Below are positions 1-7,700 of a stretch of 64,000 nucleotides of DNA, piece by piece. Position numbers and translations under genes: made by a program. Position 1 is the first letter of the stretch. Each line of letters starts with the position of its first letter. This stretch comes from Paludibacteraceae bacterium (GTDB lineage Bacteria > Bacteroidota > Bacteroidia > Bacteroidales > Paludibacteraceae). Below the pieces are notes generated by a model, which saw nothing but the letters and a program-made list of their open reading frames with translations, was not told the origin of the DNA and searched no databases. Location: NCBI GenBank assembly GCA_017443145.1, contig JAFSPA010000006.1:62001-126000 (forward strand), in the 5' to 3' direction.

Positions 1-330
1 ATTGGAGTCCCAAGTTTATGGGTATATGATATAGCCCTGCGGATAGGACAGTGTATGAGTCCGAAGGTTGAACCGCAAAAATATGTCTATTTGTATCGAG
101 GAGCGCACAAAGGAGCAAAAGCTCTTAATAATAGTCTCGCGCATAAGATTAAGATTTCAAAGAATAGAGCGGATATTACGACCTTCCCTCCTATTCTGCA
201 AAAAGAAGGATCTATACATATTGAAAATATCATGTGCATATATGGACATTAATTAGTATTATTACACTGAAAACTAATAATTTAACAGAAAAATAGTGCT
301 ACTATCCGGCACTGAAATAAGGGATAGAAA
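1..330. other. Left-edge stretch without a supported gene
   Basis: Two overlapping short reading frames (from about 55 and 68 to about 256) run through here, but neither has a recognisable domain, a promoter with clear spacing, or a convincing start. The stretch is AT-rich and looks like degraded intergenic DNA beside the repeat-rich surface-protein locus. It could be the tail of something further left. I see no RNA gene or insertion-sequence end. Confidence 0.4.
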
Positions 331-347
331 GATCTTTGACATACTGA
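331..347 (+). repeat. boxA-like repeat copy 1 (GATCTTTGACATA core)
   Basis: The core GATCTTTGACATA followed by nTGA recurs at 3919 (+) and 11052 (+), and as a CTCTTTGACATATTGA variant at 3703-3718 (-). It resembles the boxA antitermination element of rRNA leaders (E. coli core GCTCTTTAACA). Here it sits about 45 bp outside recombination site A, in the same position relative to the site as the copy at 3919 is to site C. An antitermination role is inference. Confidence 0.5.
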
Positions 348-357
348 AATAAACTAT
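341..357 (+). repeat. 17-bp inverted repeat, left arm
   Basis: The 17 bases ATACTGAAATAAACTAT are repeated exactly in reverse complement at 1952-1968. The two arms bracket the whole first cassette pair (genes at 382-954 and 1035-1811), outside the 30-bp sites at 391 and 1695. Part of it (GAAATAAACTATA) occurs again at 3824-3836. Confidence 0.7.
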
Positions 358-381
358 ATAAATGTAGTTGAGATAGGTGGG

Positions 382-954
382 TCACGAAAACGAGCCATTA
401 ATTGTGCCGAGATTTGTGCAGGAAGTGTAGGTGACTGAAACGGCACTGACATATAATGCTTTGCTAGTAGATTGCGAAATGGAGATTTCAATAGTTCCGC
501 TTGCGCTACCAGAAAAGGTCTTTGCGTTTAATGTTGTTCCGACAGAAAGAGATGTGTTATTACCATTCTTGAATGCTGTACCTCCTACGGATATACTTAC
601 CGTTGCGTCATTAGAGCTCGCTCCTGAACAAGTAACGCTAACAGATGAAATAGTTCCGCTTATTCCGGAAGTGCTGATTGTGACAGAAGAACATGGATTG
701 GATGCTGTTCCAAATTGTACCTGGCTTTTGCTGCCGCTTGTTGGAGATCCTTTTCCGGCCCATGCGATGGACCAAGTAACTGCATTATACGTTTTGCTTG
801 CTGGACTAGTAGATTCTGTGACATGCACGTTGTTGTTGCCTTTCGCATTTTGGTCCATAGTCATAGTGTACGTTGTCCCCCACGCCTTAGGAATTGATAA
901 TGTGAGCAATGGTATTAGCAACCACAATACTCGATTAAAAAATGGATGTTTCAT
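382..954 (-). CDS. Secreted N-terminal cassette 1 (truncated surface protein 5' end)
   Basis: This encodes 190 residues. A signal peptide (hydrophobic stretch about 9-22, cleavage likely after KAWG at about 26) is followed by a Ser/Thr/Gly-rich domain that looks like a beta-sandwich. The protein ends two residues after CTNLGTINGS (179-188), the same ten codons found in the 2059-residue protein at 4742. The gene therefore looks like an N-terminal module without a body, not a complete secreted protein. It is divergent from cassette 2, with only 80 bp between their starts, and its 3' end lies on site A. Inverting the DNA between site A and site D would join this module in frame to the long body. 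The module has no recognised family. It might instead be expressed as a small soluble protein. Confidence 0.7.
   Translation of the reverse strand: MKHPFFNRVLWLLIPLLTLSIPKAWGTTYTMTMDQNAKGNNNVHVTESTSPASKTYNAVTWSIAWAGKGSPTSGSKSQVQFGTASNPCSSVTISTSGISGTISSVSVTCSGASSNDATVSISVGGTAFKNGNNTSLSVGTTLNAKTFSGSASGTIEISISQSTSKALYVSAVSVTYTSCTNLGTINGSFS
391..426 (-). repeat. Recombination-site candidate A
   Basis: Read on the minus strand, this carries the ten codons for CTNLGTINGS (420 to 391). It shares 36 bp (adding ACTTCC upstream, minus strand 426-421) with site D at 5501-5536. Identity stops right after GGCTCG. Beyond that the DNA is unrelated to the other sites. Confidence 0.8.
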
Positions 955-973
955 AATGTTGTATTTTTAGTTA

Positions 974-981
974 ATAATTTT
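974..981 (+). promoter_or_regulatory. Possible -7 element for cassette 2
   Basis: TAATTTTG fits the Bacteroidota -7 box TAnnTTTG and lies 53 bp before the cassette 2 start. The matching -33 box is weak (TTTC at about 949-952). No clear promoter was found for the divergent cassette 1. Confidence 0.35.
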
Positions 982-1034
982 GCAAGTTATAAGGCCTTGA
1001 CAGTAGAAATGACTAACATAAAATATATCGTATT

Positions 1035-1811
1035 ATGAATGCAAAACAACTATTCGAGCAAGGCATGCAAAAATGCCGATTGCAAACACTTTCAGAAAGC
1101 CCAGTGAGGTCCCGCCGAAGTCCCGTCTCGCTACGGCTTTTCGTTGCAAGTTTTTTACTGCTATTTGTAGTAGGAGTTGGAGAGGTGTGTGGGGCGACAG
1201 TCAAAGACACTATCTGTATGACAGGCTACGCTGGTAATACGACCGGAACTTCGTACATAACTACTTCCACCAAAGGAAGTTCTGCCAAGGGGGTGGATGT
1301 CTATTCTATTCAATACGTTCCCAAAACAGGTCAAGTTAAAGGTAATCAAACAACTGTCAGCAATCAGTGGTCATTATACAATGATGGTGCAATGCCCGGT
1401 GCAATAACATCCATCGAAATCACCCAAACGGGAGATACTTCGTCAAATAACAACTACTTTAGGAACAACATGTTTGTTGCTTTGGGTAAAGTGAAGAAGG
1501 ATGACGCTAGTACGACGAATACCACAAATGATAGTATTTTGAAGGGAGGATATAAGAATAAACAAAAATTCTTATTTTCCGGAATTGCTGCCAATAAGGG
1601 GTTTACTTACTTCAAAATTTACTCCAATGAGAAATTCGGATATGGTACTCTAAAGGATGTTACGGTGATAGTAACTTATGAAGTCACTCCTTGCTGCACA
1701 AATCTCGGCACAATTAATGGCTCGATAAGTTTGCACCGGAAAAACGGGAAATACCTTTCTCGGCGGAAGCCGCTCTTTCCGATTAACGGAACGACGCTCC
1801 GGGGTCGATAA
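1035..1811 (+). CDS. Secreted N-terminal cassette 2 (truncated surface protein 5' end)
   Basis: This encodes 258 residues. A long basic n-region (about 1-33) precedes a hydrophobic core (about 34-49, SLRLFVASFLLLFVVGVGEV) and a cleavage site near VCGA. A beta-rich domain runs to about 218, and CTNLGTINGS follows at 221-230. After that come 28 residues of probably non-native sequence, ending at 1811. The n-region is partly encoded by a dispersed GC-rich repeat (about 1104-1136) also found near 19.0 and 19.9 kb, so the 5' end may have been extended by repeat DNA. A later internal start is possible. Downstream, the motif TCGATAA(G/A)TTTGCACC occurs twice (about 1722 and 1804), suggesting small rearrangements after site B. 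The domain is unlike that of cassette 1 or 3. Confidence 0.65.
   Translation: MNAKQLFEQGMQKCRLQTLSESPVRSRRSPVSLRLFVASFLLLFVVGVGEVCGATVKDTICMTGYAGNTTGTSYITTSTKGSSAKGVDVYSIQYVPKTGQVKGNQTTVSNQWSLYNDGAMPGAITSIEITQTGDTSSNNNYFRNNMFVALGKVKKDDASTTNTTNDSILKGGYKNKQKFLFSGIAANKGFTYFKIYSNEKFGYGTLKDVTVIVTYEVTPCCTNLGTINGSISLHRKNGKYLSRRKPLFPINGTTLRGR
1695..1724 (+). repeat. Recombination-site candidate B
   Basis: This is the exact 30-bp sequence encoding CTNLGTINGS, in direct orientation relative to site D and inverted relative to A and C. Identity with D extends 2 bp past GGCTCG (AT), then ends. Confidence 0.8.
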
Positions 1812-2112
1812 ATTTGCACCAAAAATCACACCACAATGAGACGGTTTTTTAGTTAATCATTTCAACAAGTCAAAGGACTCTCGCTGTTAGTTTAGAGTGT
1901 TACGGCTTGCACTTGTTTGTGACCAAGGGATGAACCAACACCCGGTGACCGATAGTTTATTTCAGTATCGCGTTTTATATTTATAGTGCTTTCGCGAGGC
2001 ACTCAAATCCAACGCGAAGCGTACATTGACATAATGGATTACCGTTGTTTTATTAAATTTCCGTGTTATTTGCTCTAAAAATCAACGTTTTTGTGATTTT
2101 TATTAAATTATT
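1812..2112. other. Intergenic stretch between cassette 2 and the ATPase
   Basis: No gene is seen. The stretch contains the right arm of the 17-bp inverted repeat (1952-1968) and a small AGTGC/GCACT hairpin near 1985-2003. The rest is AT-rich sequence leading into the ATPase promoter. Confidence 0.5.
1952..1968 (-). repeat. 17-bp inverted repeat, right arm
   Basis: This is an exact reverse complement of 341-357. With the left arm it encloses 1.6 kb holding cassettes 1 and 2 and sites A and B. It may mark the edge of an older inversion or duplication. Confidence 0.7.
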
Positions 2113-2144
2113 TTTGGCGGTTTGCGATATTTTTTGTACCTTTG
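2113..2144 (+). promoter_or_regulatory. Promoter of the ATPase gene
   Basis: A -33 TTTG (2113-2116), a 20-bp spacer and a -7 TACCTTTG (2137-2144) match the Bacteroidota primary sigma consensus. The promoter is bracketed by TGGCGG (2115-2120) and CCGCCA (2145-2150), an inverted repeat that could be an operator or a hairpin at the transcript start. Confidence 0.75.
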
Positions 2145-2169
2145 CCGCCAGAAATAAAATTTAGAAATC

Positions 2170-3573
2170 ATGAATATCATTGGTAGAGAGAGTGAACAAT
2201 CCGAACTATTACGTTTGCGCAATTCTGGTGAACCGGAATTTGTAATGGTGTATGGCCGTCGTCGTGTAGGCAAGACTTTTCTTATTCGTCAGACGTTAGA
2301 AAAAGATTTTTGCTTTTCCATGACAGGTCTTGCCAACCAAAAACGCGAGGCACAACTTCTAAACTTCCAACGGACGATGTCCCATTTCAGCAAACGCCTT
2401 GCTCAAGTGACTCCCAAAGACTGGTTTGAAGCATTTGAGCAATTACGCAGCTTGATTGAAATGTCTAAAATGAAACGCAAGGTCGTTTTCTTGGACGAGT
2501 TGCCATGGATGGACACTCCAAAGTCGAACCTTGTTAGTGCTTTAGAGCATTTCTGGAACGATTGGGCAAGCACACGAGACGATATTATGCTGATTGTATG
2601 CGGTAGTGCCGCGTCATGGTTGGTGAAGAATATCGAGGCGAACAAAGGCGGTTTGCACAATCGTTTGACTGCCAAGATTCGTCTTTTGCCTTTCACGCTA
2701 CACGAGACCCATTTGTTCCTGCGGCGCAAAGGTATTCGTTGGGATATTGCCAAAGAAGCACAATGCTACATGACTATGGGCGGAATACCTTATTATCTCA
2801 ACCTATTGGACAAGACCAAAGGTTTGGCTGAGAATATCGACCGACTGTTCTGCGCTGAGAATGCGATGCTTGCAGATGAGTTTCAACACTTATATGCTTC
2901 TCTTTTCACACATTCGGATGAGTATGTCGAAATGGTGAAAGCTTTAAGCAGGAAGAAACTCGGACTCTCGCGCAACGAGATTCTCGAACAGACCAAACGG
3001 TTGGACGGTGGAAGTCTGACCAGGCGCCTAAATGACTTGTGCGTATGTGGCTTTGTCAATAAGTATTTTGCTCATGGTCGTGGAGAATTTATGTATCAGT
3101 TAGTTGATTTCTACTCGCTCTTTTACTTCCAGTTCCTGCAACCGCAGCAGAAAAAAAAGCAGCTTGTATGGCGCGAACTGATGCTTTCTCCAACCTATAC
3201 CTCTTGGTGTGGCTTGGCCTTTGAACGACTCTGCTTTGCACACATCTTGCAAATCAAACGAGCATTAGGTATCGAAGGAGTCAATACGCAGACTTATGCT
3301 TTGCATAAGGATAATGCACAAATTGATTTGGTGATTGAGCGTAGTGATAAGGTTGTTAATCTCTGCGAGATCAAATTTACCGACAAGCCGTATGTATTAA
3401 CCAAACGAGAAGCAGAGTTGTTAAGCAACAGGCTGAACGTATTGAATAGCAGTTTTAAAACACGTCGAACAGTAGAGATTGTTCTCATTACCAATCAAAA
3501 AGCGACACGCAATGCGCACTATAATGGTTTGATTAACAAGAATATAACACTCGATGATTTAGTAGAAACGTAA
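2170..3573 (+). CDS. AAA+ ATPase with PD-(D/E)XK-like C-terminus (ATPase_2/DUF234 type)
   Basis: This encodes 467 residues. The Walker A motif is GRRRVGKT (about 29-36) and the Walker B is VVFLDELPW (about 105-113), followed by a CGSAASW sensor-type segment (about 146-152), as in the ATPase_2 (archaeal-type) family. A winged-helix-like middle follows. The C-terminal domain contains QIDLVIER and, further on, LCEIKFT (about 380-402), the D...ExK pattern of a DUF234 restriction-like fold. The biological role of this family is poorly known. The gene has its own promoter and terminator and sits between the two cassette pairs, so inversion between sites A and D or B and C would carry it along. It is not a recombinase: I see no tyrosine- or serine-recombinase signature. 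An 11-bp direct repeat (ATTTTTGGCGG) occurs at both ends (2110 and 3578). Confidence 0.8.
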   Translation: MNIIGRESEQSELLRLRNSGEPEFVMVYGRRRVGKTFLIRQTLEKDFCFSMTGLANQKREAQLLNFQRTMSHFSKRLAQVTPKDWFEAFEQLRSLIEMSKMKRKVVFLDELPWMDTPKSNLVSALEHFWNDWASTRDDIMLIVCGSAASWLVKNIEANKGGLHNRLTAKIRLLPFTLHETHLFLRRKGIRWDIAKEAQCYMTMGGIPYYLNLLDKTKGLAENIDRLFCAENAMLADEFQHLYASLFTHSDEYVEMVKALSRKKLGLSRNEILEQTKRLDGGSLTRRLNDLCVCGFVNKYFAHGRGEFMYQLVDFYSLFYFQFLQPQQKKKQLVWRELMLSPTYTSWCGLAFERLCFAHILQIKRALGIEGVNTQTYALHKDNAQIDLVIERSDKVVNLCEIKFTDKPYVLTKREAELLSNRLNVLNSSFKTRRTVEIVLITNQKATRNAHYNGLINKNITLDDLVET

Positions 3574-3583
3574 TTCTATTTTT

Positions 3584-3617
3584 GGCGGAATAGGAATATT
3601 TGTTATATTATTCCGCC
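3584..3617 (+). terminator. Inverted repeat after the ATPase gene
   Basis: GGCGGAATA (3584-3592) pairs with TATTCCGCC (3609-3617) across a 16-nt loop. The T-tract is poor on the plus strand, so it may act as a stabilising or bidirectional hairpin. The same GGCGG word flanks the gene's promoter. Confidence 0.5.
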
Positions 3618-3899
3618 TCAAATAAGTTCATACTACTTTTTAAGTCATAGAACCAACGTAGCGGTAATCCATCAACAAGCGGGTTGCCGCTTGTTGTATA
3701 TGTCAATATGTCAAAGAGCGTGCGCGCGAAGCGCGTATATATCGTCGGGCATTGGCTTGCCCGCGGATAACGAATAAATACTGCACATTGCTCGGCAATA
3801 ATCGTTCGAGCAAAGCGAGATAAGAAATAAACTATAAAAATTAGGCTTCCGGATATTTGGTTATCCCTTAGTCGCAAATCAACAGTGTTTGGCAGCGCA
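3618..3899. other. Intergenic stretch with divergent boxA-like repeats
   Basis: No convincing gene. It holds a minus-strand boxA-like copy (3703-3718), an inverted repeat AACAAGCGGGTTGCCGCTTGTT (3674-3695, given here as two 11-base halves AACAAGCGGGT and TGCCGCTTGTT), and GAAATAAACTATA (3824-3836), which is also found beside site A. The short minus-strand frame over 3608-3976 has no family features and overlaps site C. Confidence 0.45.
3703..3718 (-). repeat. boxA-like repeat copy 2 (minus strand)
   Basis: On the minus strand this reads CTCTTTGACATATTGA, the closest of the four copies to a canonical boxA core. It points away from the copy at 3919, so the two are divergent around about 200 bp. 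Confidence 0.5.
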
Positions 3900-4649
3900 C
3901 TATAAAAAGATGCCGCACGATCTTTGACATAGTGAGAATAAATAAGCATAAAACACGCGTTTATTATACGAGCCATTAATTGTGCCGAGATTGGTGCACG
4001 TTGAATAGGTAAAAGTTATATCATCAACACGGAATGTGTAATTTGCTCCTCCGCTACTAGTTTTGTAAACATGTGTGCTTCCAGAATTGACCGCTATTTT
4101 TATATAGTAGCTATAGCTGGTATTTGGCGATGGTATATTGTAAGTATATTGTGCTGACGTACTAGTAAATGTTTGTGCGGTGGCATCTGCAGGAGTTGCT
4201 GCAGTTGTTTTCATTGCGCTCCAATTTGAACCGTCCGTTGAGTACATGATGTCAAAACTCAAATAACTTGGAGCACTAGTTGCAGCATAAAATGATATTG
4301 ATTTTAAACCAGTGACGGCAGTTCTACTTTCCAAGTAGGGTAAATTACCATTCCACACATCAGTCGCGGCATAACGAGCATAATATGCACGCATGTGCAT
4401 AGACTTGGTGCCTCTTAACTTGTCGGAAGTAGCCACACAACCATGCTCTACGAACCATGCTATTTCAGCATTGCTATTAGCCGCTGTATATTCGCGAGTA
4501 CTATTGTACGTGGTCTCTGCTGTCATCCCTGCATTTTCAAAATCTTCTGTGATGCTTGAATCTCCCCACGCCTGCTCAATAGAAAGAAAAAGTAATAAAA
4601 TGATGGTTACCAGCCATCTGGTTTTTGGTAGAAATGATTTGATTTGCAT
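3900..4649 (-). CDS. Secreted N-terminal cassette 3 (truncated surface protein 5' end)
   Basis: This encodes 249 residues. A signal peptide (hydrophobic about 12-24, cleavage near QAWG at about 29) leads into a beta-sandwich-like domain with features of secreted carbohydrate-binding or choice-of-anchor modules (an early EDFENAG segment and a late FRVDDITFTYS segment). CTNLGTINGS follows at 218-227, and the last 22 residues are read from unrelated flanking DNA containing a boxA-like repeat. The gene is divergent from the 2059-residue protein gene (92 bp between starts), and its 3' end lies on site C, inverted relative to site D. One inversion of about 1.57 kb (3969-5536) would swap this module with the first 255 residues of the long protein and keep the frame. 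Confidence 0.72.
   Translation of the reverse strand: MQIKSFLPKTRWLVTIILLLFLSIEQAWGDSSITEDFENAGMTAETTYNSTREYTAANSNAEIAWFVEHGCVATSDKLRGTKSMHMRAYYARYAATDVWNGNLPYLESRTAVTGLKSISFYAATSAPSYLSFDIMYSTDGSNWSAMKTTAATPADATAQTFTSTSAQYTYNIPSPNTSYSYYIKIAVNSGSTHVYKTSSGGANYTFRVDDITFTYSTCTNLGTINGSYNKRVFYAYLFSLCQRSCGIFL
3919..3935 (+). repeat. boxA-like repeat copy 3
   Basis: GATCTTTGACATA followed by GTGAGAATAAA, 50 bp outside site C. This mirrors the arrangement of copy 1 beside site A and suggests that the two cassette pairs share a common flank. Confidence 0.5.
3969..3998 (-). repeat. Recombination-site candidate C
   Basis: Read on the minus strand, this is the 30-bp CTNLGTINGS sequence with a single mismatch (ACC for ACA in the Thr codon, so the protein is unchanged). 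It is inverted relative to site D. Confidence 0.8.
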
Positions 4650-4741
4650 ATTTTTATGTTTTAATGTTTATTCTCCTTGTCAATAAAACCTTTGAATAGT
4701 AACAATAAATAAGCATATAAATAATTTAAAATCAAATAGTT

Positions 4742-7700
4742 ATGAACAAATTCAATTCATCCAAAATCAAATGGTTATTAGTGCCGTTAGTATTAATGAC
4801 TCTCGCCACCAGTGATGTCTGGGGTGCAAAGATTACTTACACTTTTAACTCCAAGTCATGGGGAGCATCGCCTGCTAACTGGACTTCGGGAAAAGATGGA
4901 GGTCAACTAACAAGCGGGCAAGGTATTCAAGTGTCAAAAACATATTCTGGTGCTAATGGTACGTCACCTGTAAGCTTCACGAATATCTCCAAGATTGAAG
5001 TGCAATACTGTACTAACAATAAATCAGGTGTAGGAACTATCAAAGTACAGGTAGGGTCTGGAACCGAGCAATCGTTCTCAGTTTCTGCACCATCTTCAGG
5101 GGGAACAACATTAAAAACTACTACGTTCACCTATTCGACTAAAGAAACCGGTTCAGTAAAAGTCACCGGAACATGTACTACTAATTCTGTTTACATATAT
5201 AGTGTTACCATTTATTATGAAACCGCTATTACGTTGAACAAGAACAATGGTACTGATGATGGTTCTGTGAAATATGATCATGATGCTTCCTCATACGCTA
5301 CATCTTCGTTTACTGCGGTTACTCGTGATGGATATACTTGTACGGGATACTGGACTGCCTCGTCTGGCGGAACTAAAATTCTTAATGCTAATGGTACGTT
5401 AGCAGGTGCAAGTATTACGGTCAACACTGTGCCATACACCAGCAGTAGTAGCAAATGGGCCTACGAGGGAGCAACGTTGACCCTTTACGCTCAATGGGAA
5501 ACTTCCTGCACAAATCTCGGCACAATTAATGGCTCGATTAATTGTAGCCATACGGAGACGAGTAGCACTGTGACTGTGGAAGTTTTGACTGCTGGAGTAA
5601 ACGCATACGGTGATGCAGCAAACGTATCAGGTTATGAATTCAAACTTTATAATGCTTCAAGCGGAGGTTCGCAAGTTGGCTCAGGGAGCACTAACTCAAG
5701 CAGTGGTACAAGTTATGAATTTACCGGTCTTTCTGCCAGCACTAATTACTGGTTCACCGTTAGACCTATTGGCGACGGTACCACCTATTGTAATACCACT
5801 GCAGAGAGTTCACGCGTGCAAGTAACAACCGCTGCAGCAGGCGCAAAAAGTTACTGCTTAGAAGTCTTTAACTCAGATGCGAACACGAGCAGTCCGCGAC
5901 CGACCTTTACTTCTATTTCCGCGAATGAATATACATTGTCATATACTATTCCGGGAAAGAGCGGCTCCAACTGGCCGCAATACTGGGTCGGCGAAAATGA
6001 CGCTTGGTCAAGCTCTTTCTCAGCCAACGCCAATTTTGCAGACATGAATCTCGTTAAAAGCACAAGCGGAACAATCGGTCTGGCTGCCGGTGCAACAGGA
6101 ACACTACATATCTGGGATGATAATATTCAATCAGGAACTAACCTATATATCAAGTTTGACCCAGATGGTTATGGTATTAGCTTCGGTCCTACTTCCGGCG
6201 ATTGGACCACATTAGCATTCAGTAGTGTTTCTTCAACGGTTTATGAGACTGCTATACAAGAACTGACTACCACACAAATGACCACTTGGAAATACTGGGT
6301 AGGCTTCCAATCGGCCAGCGGATATGTATATAGTGGTGTGGATAATGAAGGAAGTGATAATCGTGGTTCTTCACGAAATTATGAAATGAACAATATGCGT
6401 GTTCGTTCCAATGCGAGTGATTTCAAAGGAACGAGACTCGGAAGTGAGGCTGCGGCGGTACGTGGTAAATTCCGTATTTGGGTGGACAACTCATCTGAAT
6501 ATAACTTCTATTGCCACTTTGTGCCATATCACAGAGTAGTGTTTAATGCCAATTATCCTGCTGACGCAGGTGATTCTCCTGCTCCTCAATACTCTGTAGA
6601 TGTATCTGTTGAGGAAACGAACAGTAGTATTGCATTGGCATCTGCTCCGACAGCTCCAACGGGTTATACGTTCGATGGTTGGTATGATGCAGCAGATGGT
6701 GGAACCAAAGTTACGACTGCCAGAACAATCTCGGCAGGTGCTACTGCGGACATCCAACTCTATGCGCACTGGACTCCCATCAGTTATACCTTGACGTGGA
6801 ATTTGGACGGCGGTGAGATAACCTCTGCCGGAACAGCGGCAGGTTCAGTAGCCTATGGAACAGCTTTGACCGCTCCGACCGTATCTAAAACTGGTCATAC
6901 CTTTGCTGGTTGGTCTCCGTCTGTTCCCGCGACAATGCCTGCTTCAAACGCAACTTATACTGCCACTTGGACACCTATTAACTACTCCGTCACTTGGTAT
7001 GCAGGAGGAACGGCGGCTGGCAATATAACGACAGCCGGTGGTCCGACTACGAGTGTGGCATATGGCAGCAAAGTAACAACGTTACCGACCAATCCGGACG
7101 GTAGCGCGTGCGATAAGACATTTGTCGGTTGGACCAATACGACCACTTATACCCACGGCACAAGTGTGCTGTTCACCGATGCCGCCGGTTCTCCTGCAAT
7201 CACAGGCGCAACAAGCTTCTATGCAGTGTTTGCGGAAGTAAGTGGAGGAACTGATTATGAACAAGTAACCAGTTTGGATGATATTCACGATGGTCCTGCA
7301 TATTTTGCATATTATGGTTCTTATTCTGGATCAAGATGGTATGGAGTTAATAGTGTAAGCACAATTACGGCTCCGGTAACTGTCAGCGAAGGAGTTTTAA
7401 CTACAAGCACTGATGATTATACTTTGACCGAATTTACAATTGTCACGGTAGATGCGGCTAATCATATCTATTATATAAAAATAGGGGATGATTATGTAAT
7501 TGGTTCTAGTTCTAGTTCCAACACAGACTTATCTTTAGATGATGCCCCATACGCATGGACATTTGAGTCAATTAATTCCACTACGTATAACATGCAAATT
7601 TCGCATACCTATACTACGCCTTCAACAACTTGTTACATGAAAGCTGGTGTAGGAACCGCTACAGGCGGTAAATTTAGATCGTATCCAACCACAGGACAAC

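Noticed and set aside
1..256. Two overlapping frames at the left edge as genes
   Set aside because: Neither shows a domain, a signal peptide or a well-placed promoter, and they overlap each other in different frames.
431..970. Long open frame on the plus strand opposite cassette 1
   Set aside because: It is a shadow of cassette 1. It has no signal peptide or domain, and the minus-strand frame has a clear signal peptide and the shared CTNLGTINGS end.
2170..3573. The ATPase as the recombinase of the shufflon
   Set aside because: It has Walker motifs and a DUF234-like end, but no tyrosine-recombinase R-H-R-Y or serine-recombinase signature.
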